A stretch of DNA of 64,000 nucleotides from assembly GCA_963749905.1 (NCBI GenBank), contig CAVVOF010000007.1, forward strand, positions 1-64,000, read 5' to 3'. Each line of letters begins with the position of its first letter. The first letter of the stretch is position 1. Positions 9,999 through 18,423 of the stretch are shown here, in pieces. The notes under the pieces are model-generated. The model was not told where the DNA came from and did no database searches. It was given only the letters and a program-made list of their open reading frames with translations. Origin of the DNA: UBA10649 sp963749905 (GTDB lineage Bacteria; Actinomycetota; Actinomycetes; S36-B12). Position numbers and translations under genes: made by a program.

Positions 9999-10504
9999 GA
10001 GCCCGCGTCGAGTCCGAGCAGGAAGACGAAGCGGAACTTCCCGACCTGGACCTCGTCGCCACCGTCGAGGTGCTGGTCCTCCACGCGGACCCGGTTCACG
10101 TAGGTGCCGTTGAGGCTGCCGACGTCGCGGATGCTCCATCCCTCGGCCCCGTGGCGCAGCTCGGCATGGTTCCGACTGACAGTCACGTCATCGAGGAAGA
10201 TCTCGGCGTCCGGCGCCCGGCCGATGCGCATGACCTCGGCGGTCTGGTCGAGGACGTACTCCTGGCCCTCGCCGGGTCCGCGGTGCACGACCAGCAGGGC
10301 GCTGCCGGACGGGATCTCGAACTGGCGGCCCGACCCGACCGCGCTCATCGGCCCCGATGCCGTGCCCGGTGCCGCCGGGATGATCGACGTGATCGACCCG
10401 GTGTGCTCGAGCTGCTCGAACGCCTCGGCCGACAGCGGCGATCCGCACGAGCCGCAGAAGCGGTCGTCGGGATGGCTCGGGTGTCCGCAGCGAGGGCAGT
10501 CCAT
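9995..10504 (-). CDS. garA: FHA-domain regulator GarA/OdhI-like with zinc ribbon
   Basis: 169 residues. An N-terminal zinc ribbon (CPRCGHPSHPDDRFCGSCG) is followed by a Ser/Thr-containing linker (EHTGSITSI) and an FHA domain with the GR..., SRNHAE and GSLNGTYVN pThr-binding loops. The domain closely follows GarA, including GSALLVVHRGPGEG and EIFLDDVTVSRNHAEL. In mycobacteria and corynebacteria GarA/OdhI, controlled by Ser/Thr kinases, inhibits 2-oxoglutarate dehydrogenase and glutamate enzymes. The classic N-terminal ETTS phospho-acceptor is absent; Thr in the linker may replace it. It is coupled to ftsR by ATGA. Confidence 0.88.
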   Translation of the reverse strand: MDCPRCGHPSHPDDRFCGSCGSPLSAEAFEQLEHTGSITSIIPAAPGTASGPMSAVGSGRQFEIPSGSALLVVHRGPGEGQEYVLDQTAEVMRIGRAPDAEIFLDDVTVSRNHAELRHGAEGWSIRDVGSLNGTYVNRVRVEDQHLDGGDEVQVGKFRFVFLLGLDAGS

Positions 10505-10512
10505 TGCTTCCG

Positions 10513-10896
10513 TCAGCTCTTCTCCACCAGCGCGCGGTAGTCGGCCGCGCTCAGCAGCCCGTCCAGCGCCGCAGGGTCCGTGGGGCGCAGTTCGACCATC
10601 CAGCCCTTCCCGTAGGCATCGGCGTTGATGACCTCGGGATTCGCATCGAGGTCGGCGTTCGTCGTCACGACCTCTCCGGCGACGGGTGCGTAGATGTCAC
10701 TGACGCTCTTGGTCGACTCCACCTCGCCGCAGGCGGCGCCGGCGTCGAGGGAGTCGCCCGCTGACGGGAGGGACACGTACACGATGTCGCCGAGGGCGTC
10801 CTGGGCGAAGTCGGTGATGCCGAACACCAGGGTGCCGTCATCGGTGGCCCGCACCCACTCGTGCTCGGCGGTGTACCGAAGTTCCTCCGGGTACAT
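10513..10896 (-). CDS. gcvH: Glycine cleavage system H protein
   Basis: A full-length, 127-residue lipoyl carrier: YPEELRYTAEHEWVR start, GDIVYVSLP, the lipoylation lysine in VESTKSVSDIYAPV and the GKGWMVELRP ending. It shuttles the aminomethyl group between the P, T and L proteins. AGGAGG precedes ATG 10896. It is the first gene of the conserved gcvH-garA-ftsR run and lies 8 bp downstream of a DUF881 gene, so it is probably part of a longer operon. gcvP is 3 kb downstream. Confidence 0.96.
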   Translation of the reverse strand: MYPEELRYTAEHEWVRATDDGTLVFGITDFAQDALGDIVYVSLPSAGDSLDAGAACGEVESTKSVSDIYAPVAGEVVTTNADLDANPEVINADAYGKGWMVELRPTDPAALDGLLSAADYRALVEKS

Positions 10897-10904
10897 GGAT
10901 CCTC

Positions 10905-11633
10905 CTACGTCGCTGACTCGGGCACTGTAACGGAGATGGTCAGGTCCTGAGCATCGGACGCGGCGAATTGGGCGCCCCGCGTCCGGACCGAGTCGGCCAC
11001 CCCGCCAGGGATGCTCAACGCCGCGAGCATGGTGTCCGGATCGCCGATCGCGAAGATCCGATAGGGCGGCGTCACGCGGGTGCCGGACACGGAGATGCCC
11101 GGCTCGTCGTTCACGAACCAGGTGTCGACGACCACCCGGGATGGACCGACCTGGATGGCCTCAGCGCCGGCATCGCGCAGCTCCTGGACGGCATCGAGGA
11201 TGGTGGGCGCCTCGACCACTCCGTCCGGGTCATTGATGGTGATCACGACCCCGGGACCGCTGACCGGTGTGGTCCCGCTCAGCACCTGCAGGGCGGCGAG
11301 CTGGCGCTGGGCCTCAGCGATCGCCTCCGCCTGGGAGCCTGCCTCCAGGTCCCGCTCGAGTGCCGACAGCCGCACGGACTCTGCCTCGAGCCGATCCTGG
11401 CGGGCCCCGAGGTCGTCGAGGATCTGCACGAGATCCTCCGTGCGGGCCGTTCGCCAGGGCTCGTCCTCACCGGGCCGGAGCACGGCGATGGTCACCAGCA
11501 GGCCCAGGACGAGGAACAGCATGCCGATGAGCAGATGCGGCCGGCTGGGGCGGAAGGCCAACTGCCCGAGAAGGGCGCGGGGGGACTCCTTCGCCACGGG
11601 CGGCTCGTCGCTGATGACCGGGTCGTCGCTCAT
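10905..11633 (-). CDS. DUF881 membrane-anchored protein
   Basis: 242 residues: a cytoplasmic N-terminus of about 33 residues, one transmembrane helix (LLIGMLFLVLGLLVTIAVL), a coiled-coil (DLVQILDDLGARQDRLEAES...) and the extracellular DUF881 domain with VSGPGVVITINDPDG, NDLRDAGAEAI-like LRDAGAEAIQVGPSRVV and PPYRIFAIGDPDTM. It is the second of two DUF881 genes flanking a small basic protein, the arrangement typical of actinobacteria (and of Firmicutes near the division cluster). Function unknown; a role at the cell envelope is inferred. Confidence 0.88.
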   Translation of the reverse strand: MSDDPVISDEPPVAKESPRALLGQLAFRPSRPHLLIGMLFLVLGLLVTIAVLRPGEDEPWRTARTEDLVQILDDLGARQDRLEAESVRLSALERDLEAGSQAEAIAEAQRQLAALQVLSGTTPVSGPGVVITINDPDGVVEAPTILDAVQELRDAGAEAIQVGPSRVVVDTWFVNDEPGISVSGTRVTPPYRIFAIGDPDTMLAALSIPGGVADSVRTRGAQFAASDAQDLTISVTVPESAT

Positions 11634-11636
11634 GGC

Positions 11637-11969
11637 TCAGGCCTTGAACAGGATGCGTCGAATGGCGGCCGCGTTGGCGAAGATCCGCATCGCGAGCACG
11701 ACGACGACACCGGTGGACATCTGCGCGCCGACCCCCATCTGGTCCCCGAGGAAGACCAGGAAGGCGGCGATGACGACGTTGGACAGGAAGCTCACCACGA
11801 AGATGCGATCGTCGAATCGCTTCTCCAGCAGTGACCGGAAGCCCCCGAAGACCGCGTCCAACGCGGCGACGATGGCGATCGGGAGATACGGCTCGAGCCA
11901 GAGCGGGACCACCGGGGACCACAGCACGCCCAGGGCGATACCGACCAGCAGGCCGATGATGGCGATCAC
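11637..11969 (-). CDS. sbp: Small basic protein (DUF1290, Sbp family)
   Basis: 110 residues with three predicted membrane helices: MIAIIGLLVGIALGVLW, YLPIAIVAALDAVFGGFRS and FVVSFLSNVVIAAFLVFLG, then a short helix and a basic tail RRILFKA. It matches DUF1290/small basic protein, always found between DUF881 genes. Function unknown. GTG 11969 overlaps the upstream DUF881 stop (GTGA), so the three genes are coupled. Confidence 0.9.
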   Translation of the reverse strand: MIAIIGLLVGIALGVLWSPVVPLWLEPYLPIAIVAALDAVFGGFRSLLEKRFDDRIFVVSFLSNVVIAAFLVFLGDQMGVGAQMSTGVVVVLAMRIFANAAAIRRILFKA

Positions 11970-12760
11970 GACTGTCCCTCCACGACCCGGGCGAACCGCG
12001 GGGAGCGGACCTCACCTGCCGGCAACGTTACGTCACCCGTCTGCACCTCGGACACCAGGCCGTAGTCCGTGGCGAGGCCGTCGAGGAGGCGCTGGACGCT
12101 GGACACCTCATCACCCGTGGTGGTCGTCCCGAGTGCGCTGATCACGTACGGCCGGGCCAGCGGCCGGTAGTTCACGAGGATCGCCTCGCCTGCCCCGCGG
12201 ATGGCCGTCGCCGCTGTCAGCCGCTGCTCGTTGACGGAGATGCCGGTCGCGCCCATCTGCCAGAGTGCGTTGACGATGTCCTGGAGATCCCGGTCGAGTA
12301 CCCGGTTCAGCGAGCCGGCCTGCGCATCGGGCGCGTCGTCGACCGTCACCGTCAGGCCCGGCCCGTTCAGAGCGGTGGCCGCGGCCGCCACCGACAGCGA
12401 AGCGATCTGCTCACCGCGACGCGGATCGCTGGACTCCTCGAGCAGCCGCGACTGGAGGGCCGAGACGCTCTCCGACTGAACCGCGACGTCGGCCTCCCGC
12501 TCGTCCACGATGGCGCCGAGCTGCTCGACCCGCTCCACGAGTTCTGTGCGGGTCTGCTGCCGGCTCTGCTCGGAGACCTGGGTGGTGATGATGGCTGCGG
12601 ACACGAGCAGGCCGATGACGAGCGCGGCGGGGAGGCTGAACCAGTTCCGCAGTCCGCCGAAGGATCGCTCGGACGAGGGCTCGATGTCGCGGTAGTCGTC
12701 GATGACCGTGTCCGAGACGAACCGCTCGAGCGGCCCCCGCGGGCGGGTGTCGAGCGTCAT
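11966..12760 (-). CDS. DUF881 membrane-anchored protein, first copy
   Basis: 264 residues: a cytoplasmic segment of about 50 residues, a membrane helix (LPAALVIGLLVSAAIITTQV), a coiled coil (TRTELVERVEQLGAIVDERE...) and a DUF881 domain with NGPGLTVTVDDAPDA, DLQDIVNALWQMGATGISVN and NYRPLARPYVISALG. ATG 12760 overlaps the stop of the upstream sugar-nucleotide gene (ATGA). Its sequence is clearly diverged from the second copy at 10905, so they are old paralogs rather than a recent duplication. Confidence 0.88.
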   Translation of the reverse strand: MTLDTRPRGPLERFVSDTVIDDYRDIEPSSERSFGGLRNWFSLPAALVIGLLVSAAIITTQVSEQSRQQTRTELVERVEQLGAIVDEREADVAVQSESVSALQSRLLEESSDPRRGEQIASLSVAAAATALNGPGLTVTVDDAPDAQAGSLNRVLDRDLQDIVNALWQMGATGISVNEQRLTAATAIRGAGEAILVNYRPLARPYVISALGTTTTGDEVSSVQRLLDGLATDYGLVSEVQTGDVTLPAGEVRSPRFARVVEGQS

Positions 12761-15249
12761 TCCACCGACTCCACGACGTCCTGCCAGTGATCCAGCAGCG
12801 CGGTGGCGTCGGCCGCGTCCTCGGCCTCTGCGAACAGGGTCACGCTCGGCTGGTCCTCGTCCGGCAGCACGAGGCACCACGCCCCGTCGGGCCGCGAGAT
12901 CCGGATGCCGTCGAGGGTGTCGACCTCGAGGCCCTCCGCGGCGACGCGGACCGCCCGCATCGCGCCGGCGCGACGGCGCCAGGGCAGGGTCACCGACCGC
13001 GACAGCACGTGGGTGGTGGGAATGCGCGAATTGAGCTGGCTCAAGGTGAGCTCCGTGTCCCCCATCAGGGACAGCAGCATCATCAGCGCCGAGATGGCAT
13101 CCGGGCCCGGGCCCACGGCGGGCAGCACGAACCGCCCTCGCGCATCCCCCGCCAGCAGCACGTCCGGCTCCGCCGAGGCGGCGGCGAGCGCCGCAGGGCT
13201 GGCCCCGATCCGCCGGACCCCGACGGCGTGGTACGCGGCGACCTGCTCCGCGAGCCGACTGGCGGTCACCGGGATGGCGAACCAGCCGCTGTGCCATCGC
13301 GCGGCCATCAGGTCCAGCAGGATCAGCAGCATCCGCCCGTCGTCGATCACGCGGCCGAGTTCGTCGACGATGCTCAGCCGCTCCCCCGCCGGCCCCAGTC
13401 GCGCCCCGATGCGCGCTCCCGACGAGACCACGAGGGCGCTCAGGCGACGAAGAGCCGCCTCTCGATGCGGCGGCGGGTCCGCGGCCGTCTGGTCGTCCAT
13501 GGCCGCCCCGACGGTCAGCGCGTCGAGGCCCAGTCGCCCCATCATCATGGACAGCACGCCGACGGACGGACCACCGCCCGCGTCGAGGACGAGGCGCGGA
13601 TGCGCTCGTCGGATGGCGTCCATGTCGATGACCGCCTCGACGTCGTTGACGTAGTCGTCGAGGACGCGATGCGGCGTGCGGATGTCGCCGATGTCCGACG
13701 GCAGAGGTCGGCGGAACTCGCGACGCGTGAAGATCCGCTCCACTGCGTCGCGCTGCTGACTGCCGATCTCGCCGCCACGGTCGTTCAGGAACAGCATGCT
13801 GATGCTGTCGGGACGTCCGACGGTCGTCTTGAGGATGACCCCGCCGTCGGAGTACCGGGCCGTGTCATTGCGTACCAACGCGGTGGGCACGGCACGCAGG
13901 TCCCTCAGGTTGATGCCCGCAGCCGTGAGCGAACCGGCGAGCGCGCGGTTCAGGGCGCGCGCTGCCTTCGAGTGGTCGCGGCCGACGGTGACCGTGGCGC
14001 CCTTCGGCAGGGTGGTCGCGAAGGCGGCCGCCAGCCGTACCACCCGCTCCGGCGTCATGTCGACGTTGACGATGCCCTGCACCCCGTGCGCGCCGAAGAC
14101 CTGACGCTGCGCGGGCGACTCCCAGACCACGGACTCGTCGACCACCGCGCCCTCGTCGATGGTCTTCCCGGGATAGATCAGCACGTCGGTGCCGATGACG
14201 GCGCCGTCCATGATCGTGCATCCGTCCGCCACGACCGTGCCGTCGAGCACGCGGGCGCCGTGCCGGACCTCGGTGGCGCGGCCGATGACCGCGCCGCGCA
14301 GTTCGGCGTCGCGGCCGACGAAGGCGTTGGGATGCAGGACCGTGTGCTCGATGACCGCCCTCGACCGGACCAGGGAGTTGGTGCCCACCACGGTGTAGGG
14401 ACCGATCACGGCGTGCGCCTCGATCTTGGCGAACGGACCGATGTACACCGGGGGCCGGACCTCCGCCTCGGGCGAGACCTCGGCGCCGGTGGCGACGAAC
14501 ACACCCGGGGAGACCTCGAAGCCGTCGATCCGGCTGTGCACGCGCCCGTCGAGCACGTCGCGCTGGGCGCGCGCGTAGCTCGCGAAGGTGCCGACGTCCT
14601 CCCAGTAGCCGTCCACCACGACGCCCTGGACCCGGCTGCCGCGCCGCAGCAGCGAGGGGATCACGTCCTTCGCCCAGTCGGCGGGCTCATCCGGCGGGAT
14701 CAGCGCCAGCACGCGGGGGCTGACGATGTAGACGCCGGTGTTCACGGTGTCGTCGGCGACCTCGCCCCACGACGGCTTCTCCACCACCGACAGCACCCGG
14801 CCGGTAGCGTCGATCGACACCACCCCGTAGTTGCGCGGGTCGGCGCGATGCGCCAGCGCGATCGTCAGGTCGGCCTGCGCGTCGCGATGCCGGCGGGCCA
14901 GCTCCTTCAGGTTCATGTCCGTGAGGCAGTCGCCCGAGATGACCAGGACGTCCTCGTCCTCGAGCCACGGCTCGGCGTACCGGACACTGCCCGCGGTGCC
15001 GAGCGGGCGCGGCTCCGTGATGAAGCGGAGGTTGACCTCATCGCCACTGTCGGCGCTGAAGTACTTGAGGACCACGCTGGCCTGGTGCTGCAGGGTGACG
15101 ACGCAGCGGTCCACGTCGTGCTCCCGGAGCAGGCGCACCACCCGCTCGAGCATCGGCTCGCCGACGATGGGCAGCAGGGCCTTGGGAACCGCCGTCGTCA
15201 GGGGTCGCAGGCGCGTTCCCGCACCGCCTGCCATCACCACTGCCTGCAT
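12757..15249 (-). CDS. GDP-mannose pyrophosphorylase / phosphomannomutase-like fusion
   Basis: 830 residues in three parts: an NTP-transferase (VVMAGGAGTRLRPLT, K in PKALLPIVGEPM, SGDCLTD, KPSWGEV) to about residue 235; left-handed beta-helix repeats (GAEVSPEAEVRPPVYIGP and similar) to about 375; and a phosphohexomutase-like half with TVGRDHSKAARALNRAL in place of the usual phospho-Ser loop and a DGGV-type segment (YSDGGVI). Similar fusions are annotated as mannose-1-phosphate guanylyltransferase; the mutase half may be inactive because the metal-binding DGD motif is not evident. It probably supplies activated mannose or glucose for glycoconjugates. It is followed by DUF881-sbp-DUF881. Confidence 0.85.
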   Translation of the reverse strand: MQAVVMAGGAGTRLRPLTTAVPKALLPIVGEPMLERVVRLLREHDVDRCVVTLQHQASVVLKYFSADSGDEVNLRFITEPRPLGTAGSVRYAEPWLEDEDVLVISGDCLTDMNLKELARRHRDAQADLTIALAHRADPRNYGVVSIDATGRVLSVVEKPSWGEVADDTVNTGVYIVSPRVLALIPPDEPADWAKDVIPSLLRRGSRVQGVVVDGYWEDVGTFASYARAQRDVLDGRVHSRIDGFEVSPGVFVATGAEVSPEAEVRPPVYIGPFAKIEAHAVIGPYTVVGTNSLVRSRAVIEHTVLHPNAFVGRDAELRGAVIGRATEVRHGARVLDGTVVADGCTIMDGAVIGTDVLIYPGKTIDEGAVVDESVVWESPAQRQVFGAHGVQGIVNVDMTPERVVRLAAAFATTLPKGATVTVGRDHSKAARALNRALAGSLTAAGINLRDLRAVPTALVRNDTARYSDGGVILKTTVGRPDSISMLFLNDRGGEIGSQQRDAVERIFTRREFRRPLPSDIGDIRTPHRVLDDYVNDVEAVIDMDAIRRAHPRLVLDAGGGPSVGVLSMMMGRLGLDALTVGAAMDDQTAADPPPHREAALRRLSALVVSSGARIGARLGPAGERLSIVDELGRVIDDGRMLLILLDLMAARWHSGWFAIPVTASRLAEQVAAYHAVGVRRIGASPAALAAASAEPDVLLAGDARGRFVLPAVGPGPDAISALMMLLSLMGDTELTLSQLNSRIPTTHVLSRSVTLPWRRRAGAMRAVRVAAEGLEVDTLDGIRISRPDGAWCLVLPDEDQPSVTLFAEAEDAADATALLDHWQDVVESVE

Positions 15250-15261
15250 GTTCGCCCCGTC

Positions 15262-15825
15262 TCAGGCCGGCGCGCCAACCGCGGCGGCCAGCCGTGCGTA
15301 GCGTATCCCCGCCCACCAGTACAGGTAGGTCCCCCAGAGCGCGAAGGCCCACCCGAACGCCGCGGCCGCGGTGCCGAACCCGGGTTCGCCGCCGAGCAGC
15401 AGGAGCGGGAAGCCCCACAGCAGGCAGAAGGTGGCTGCCTTGCCGACGTAGGTCACCGGCAGGGCGACCTTGCCGGCCCGTCGCAGCCGCGGCAGCAGGG
15501 TCAGCAGCAAGAGCTCGCGGGCGACCAGGACGCCGACCAGCCACCATGGGATGAGCTCACGCAGGGCCAGGCCGAGCAGGGTCGCGGCGATGTAGAGCCG
15601 ATCGGCCAGTGGGTCCAGCAGTACCCCCAGCCGGCTCTGCTGGTTCAGTCGGCGGGCCAGGTAGCCGTCCAGCCAGTCGGACGCACCCGCGACCGCCAGC
15701 AGGACGAAGGCGGCGATGTCGGCCTGCGGCCCTAGGACCAGCCAGAGGAACACCGGCACGCCTGCCAGTCGCAGCATGCTCAGGATGTTGGGGATGGTGA
15801 ACACCCGATCCGAGGGCTGCGTCAT
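15262..15825 (-). CDS. CDP-alcohol phosphatidyltransferase
   Basis: 187 residues, integral membrane, with about six helices. The catalytic CDP-OH-P signature is intact: D-WLD-G-YLA-R followed by GVLLDPLADRL (DxxDGxxAR...GxxxDxxxD). FTIPNILSMLRL at the N-terminus is typical of PgsA-like enzymes. It could make phosphatidylglycerol phosphate or another phospholipid; the short length and lack of distinguishing residues keep the product open. ATG 15825 overlaps the upstream ABC ATPase stop (ATGA). Confidence 0.85.
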   Translation of the reverse strand: MTQPSDRVFTIPNILSMLRLAGVPVFLWLVLGPQADIAAFVLLAVAGASDWLDGYLARRLNQQSRLGVLLDPLADRLYIAATLLGLALRELIPWWLVGVLVARELLLLTLLPRLRRAGKVALPVTYVGKAATFCLLWGFPLLLLGGEPGFGTAAAAFGWAFALWGTYLYWWAGIRYARLAAAVGAPA

Positions 15826-16607
15826 CCCGACCTCCGGGCGAACCAGCGTCCGTCGGCGCGCTCGATCCTCACCGGCATGTCGAAGGCCTCGCTGACGGCG
15901 GCATCGACCAAGACGTCGTCCGCGGGCCCCGACGCGACCACGCGGCCGCGACGGAGCAGCAGGGCGTGGGTGAAGGTGGCCGGGACCTCCTCGACGTGGT
16001 GGGTCACCACGATGAGGGCGGGTGCCGCCGGGTCTGCCGCGAGCCGGCCGAGGCGGGTCACCAGGTCCTCCCGGCCGCCGAGGTCGAGGCCGGCGCCCGG
16101 CTCGTCCAGCAGCAGGAGTTCGGGATCGGCCATCAGCGCGCGCGCGACGAGGGTGCGCTTGCGCTCCCCCTCGGACAGGGTGCCGAACGTGCGTTCCGCG
16201 AGCGGCGCCATGCCCCACTCGGCGAGCAGGAACTCGGCCCGGTCGCTGTCCGCGATGTCGTAGTGCTCCCGCCAGCGGCCCGTCACCGCCCACGCCCCCG
16301 TCATCACCACATCGCGCACGCGTTCGCCTCCGGGGATGTCCGGAGCGACCGAGCTCGAGGCCCAGCCGACGCGCGGCCGCAGTTCGGCGAGGTCGACGGC
16401 GCCCAGCTCCTCGCCGAGCAGCTCGACGTGGCCGCCGGTCGGGAACAGCCGCGCTGCCGCGATCTGGAGCAGGGTCGTCTTTCCGGCGCCGTTGGGGCCC
16501 ATCACGACCCACCGCTCGCCCTCGGCGACCGACAGGCTCACGCGATCGAGCAGCAGTGACGTGCCCCGACGCACGACCGCATCGGAGATCTCCACCACCA
16601 GCGCCAC
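15822..16607 (-). CDS. Stand-alone ABC ATPase
   Basis: A 261-residue single nucleotide-binding domain: Walker A GPNGAGKTT, signature LSEGERKR (the usual second Gly is Glu), Walker B LLLLDEPGAGLD, and switch His in VVTHHVEEVP. No permease gene is adjacent; it is instead coupled to the phosphatidyltransferase. This family (ModF-like stand-alone ATPases) is widespread in actinobacteria and usually not assigned to a transport substrate. The start is GTG 16607. It lies back to back with serB, 52 bp away. Confidence 0.85.
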   Translation of the reverse strand: MALVVEISDAVVRRGTSLLLDRVSLSVAEGERWVVMGPNGAGKTTLLQIAAARLFPTGGHVELLGEELGAVDLAELRPRVGWASSSVAPDIPGGERVRDVVMTGAWAVTGRWREHYDIADSDRAEFLLAEWGMAPLAERTFGTLSEGERKRTLVARALMADPELLLLDEPGAGLDLGGREDLVTRLGRLAADPAAPALIVVTHHVEEVPATFTHALLLRRGRVVASGPADDVLVDAAVSEAFDMPVRIERADGRWFARRSG

Positions 16608-16644
16608 ACCGCCACCCTAGGCGGTCGCCCGCGCGGGACGGCAC

Positions 16645-16659
16645 TACCGTGGGACCGCA
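16645..16659 (+). promoter_or_regulatory. Leaderless -10 box TACCGT for serB
   Basis: TACCGT (16645-16650) is followed by 9 nt and the ATG at 16660, with no Shine-Dalgarno between. The spacing is slightly longer than the 6 nt at other starts, so the mRNA may have a leader of a few bases. Confidence 0.4.
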
Positions 16660-17889
16660 ATGGACGCCACCACCCGCACCCTCCTGATCACCCTCTCCGG
16701 CACGGATCGCCCGGGCGTGACCCGACGACTGTTCGAGACCCTCAGCGGCCACGCCATCGAGGTCCTCGACGTCGAGCAGCTGGTGGTGCGCAGCCGTCTG
16801 GTGCTGGCCGTCCTCGTCGCCGTCAACGGCGACGAGGAGGCGATGGCGGCGGCGCGACGCGACGTCCGGCGGGTCGCCGCCGAGCTGGACATGGACGTCG
16901 AGACGGTCCCCGGTGCGGCCGAGGACGACGAGCGGCGGCGCAACCGCATCCACATCACCCTGATGGGCGCGCCGCTGCGACCCGCGGCGATCGCCGCCGC
17001 CGCGGCCGAGATCGCCGAGCGGGGTGGGAACATCGACCGGATCCGGCGCATCGCGTCCTATCCGGTCACCGCCATCGAGCTGCAGGGGTCGGGCGTGGCC
17101 GTCGAGGACGTGCGGCGACCCCTCGCGGTCGTCGCCGCCGAGCACGCCGCCGACATCGCCGTGCAGGAGGCGACCCTGGACCGTCGGGGCCAGTACCTGG
17201 TCGTCATGGACGTCGACTCCACGTTCATCCAGGACGAGGTGATCGACCTGCTCGCCGACGAGGCGGGCGTCATGGACGAGGTGGCGGCCATCACCTCGCG
17301 GGCCATGGCCGGTGAACTCGACTTCGAGCAGTCCCTGCGGGCGCGAGTGGCGTTGCTCGAGGGCCTGCCGGTCACGGCACTGGATCGGGTGCGCGAGCGC
17401 ATCACTCTCACCCCCGGGGCCAGAACCCTGTGCCGCACCCTGACCCGCCTCGGCTACCGGATCGCCCTGGTGTCCGGCGGGTTCACCCGCATCATCGCCC
17501 CGATCGCCGCTGACCTGGGCGTCACCGATGTCCGTGCCAACACCCTCGAGGCCGAGGACGGGGTCCTGACCGGACGGGTGATCGGGCCGGTCATCGACCG
17601 GCTCGGCAAGCGAATGGCATTGGAGGAGTTCGCCCGCGACTACGGGATCCCGACGCGACGGACGATCGCGATCGGCGACGGCGCCAATGACATCGACATG
17701 CTCGAGGCCGCCGGGCTCGGCATCGCGTTCAACGCCAGGGCCGCTGCTCGTGACGCCGCCGACACGTCCGTCAGCGTGCCGTACCTCGACTCGGTGCTGT
17801 ACCTCATGGGCATCACCCGCGAGGAGATCGAGAGCGCGGACGCCAAGGACGGCCTCGCGCCCGCCGACCGGACGCTGTTCGCCGACTAG
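16660..17889 (+). CDS. serB: Phosphoserine phosphatase SerB
   Basis: 409 residues. It has two N-terminal ACT-like domains (LITLSGTDRPGVTRRLFETL; then IHITLMGAPLRPAAIA) followed by a HAD domain with motif I DVDSTFIQDEV, motif II SGGFTRI, the lysine of LGKRMALEE and motif IV GDGANDIDML. This matches the long actinobacterial SerB, which makes L-serine from O-phosphoserine in the final step of the pathway. Start ATG 16660. It ends only 3 bp from the convergent sixA-like gene. Confidence 0.95.
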   Translation: MDATTRTLLITLSGTDRPGVTRRLFETLSGHAIEVLDVEQLVVRSRLVLAVLVAVNGDEEAMAAARRDVRRVAAELDMDVETVPGAAEDDERRRNRIHITLMGAPLRPAAIAAAAAEIAERGGNIDRIRRIASYPVTAIELQGSGVAVEDVRRPLAVVAAEHAADIAVQEATLDRRGQYLVVMDVDSTFIQDEVIDLLADEAGVMDEVAAITSRAMAGELDFEQSLRARVALLEGLPVTALDRVRERITLTPGARTLCRTLTRLGYRIALVSGGFTRIIAPIAADLGVTDVRANTLEAEDGVLTGRVIGPVIDRLGKRMALEEFARDYGIPTRRTIAIGDGANDIDMLEAAGLGIAFNARAAARDAADTSVSVPYLDSVLYLMGITREEIESADAKDGLAPADRTLFAD

Positions 17890-17892
17890 TGT

Positions 17893-18417
17893 TCAGCCGC
17901 GCGGGACGGCGAATTGCGTCACGCGGAAGGCGTGGTCCTCGCGCAGGGCCTCGACCAGTGGTGCACCCGTGGTCAGCACCGCGATGGCGCTGGTGGGGAA
18001 CTTGGCCGTGGCCTCCCAGGTGGCCGGCTCGGCGAGCGCGAGAGTGTCGATGAGGGTGGCCAGGCCAGGGTTGTGCCCGATAAGCAGCACGGTCTCGGCC
18101 CGGGGGGCGGCTTGGTCCAGTACCTGGCGCAGAGCACGCACACTCGCCTCGTAGATGCGGGGCTCGTCCTCGACGGTCGCCGCCCGCCACCGGTCGGACA
18201 TTTCCGCCGACGCCAATGCCCACGTCAGCTGCGCGCGTCGCGCCGTGGAGACCAGGACCAGGGGCACGTCACCGTCAGACCACGACACGTGCGCGTCGAG
18301 CCACTCCCCCACTGCTGGCGCGTCTCGTCGGCCCCGCTCGTTCAGCGGGCGATCGTGATCGTCGACGCCCCAGGGGTAGTCGCTCTTGGCGTGCCGGATG
18401 ACGATGACGCGGGCCAT
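17893..18417 (-). CDS. SixA-like histidine phosphatase
   Basis: 174 residues of the histidine phosphatase (phosphoglycerate-mutase-like) superfamily: the catalytic RHAKSDYPW at the N-terminus, GRRDAP, VSTARRAQLT and the second catalytic His in LIGHNPGL. The compact size and RHAKSD motif match SixA/YfdG-type phosphohistidine phosphatases. The substrate is not known. It lies 6 bp beyond fabI, so is probably co-transcribed with fabG-fabI. Confidence 0.88.
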   Translation of the reverse strand: MARVIVIRHAKSDYPWGVDDHDRPLNERGRRDAPAVGEWLDAHVSWSDGDVPLVLVSTARRAQLTWALASAEMSDRWRAATVEDEPRIYEASVRALRQVLDQAAPRAETVLLIGHNPGLATLIDTLALAEPATWEATAKFPTSAIAVLTTGAPLVEALREDHAFRVTQFAVPRG

Positions 18418-18423
18418 GACGGG

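Noticed and set aside
12787..15735. 982-codon frame opposite the GDP-mannose pyrophosphorylase fusion
   Set aside because: Shadow of the real gene on the minus strand; crosses the gene boundary without any family match.
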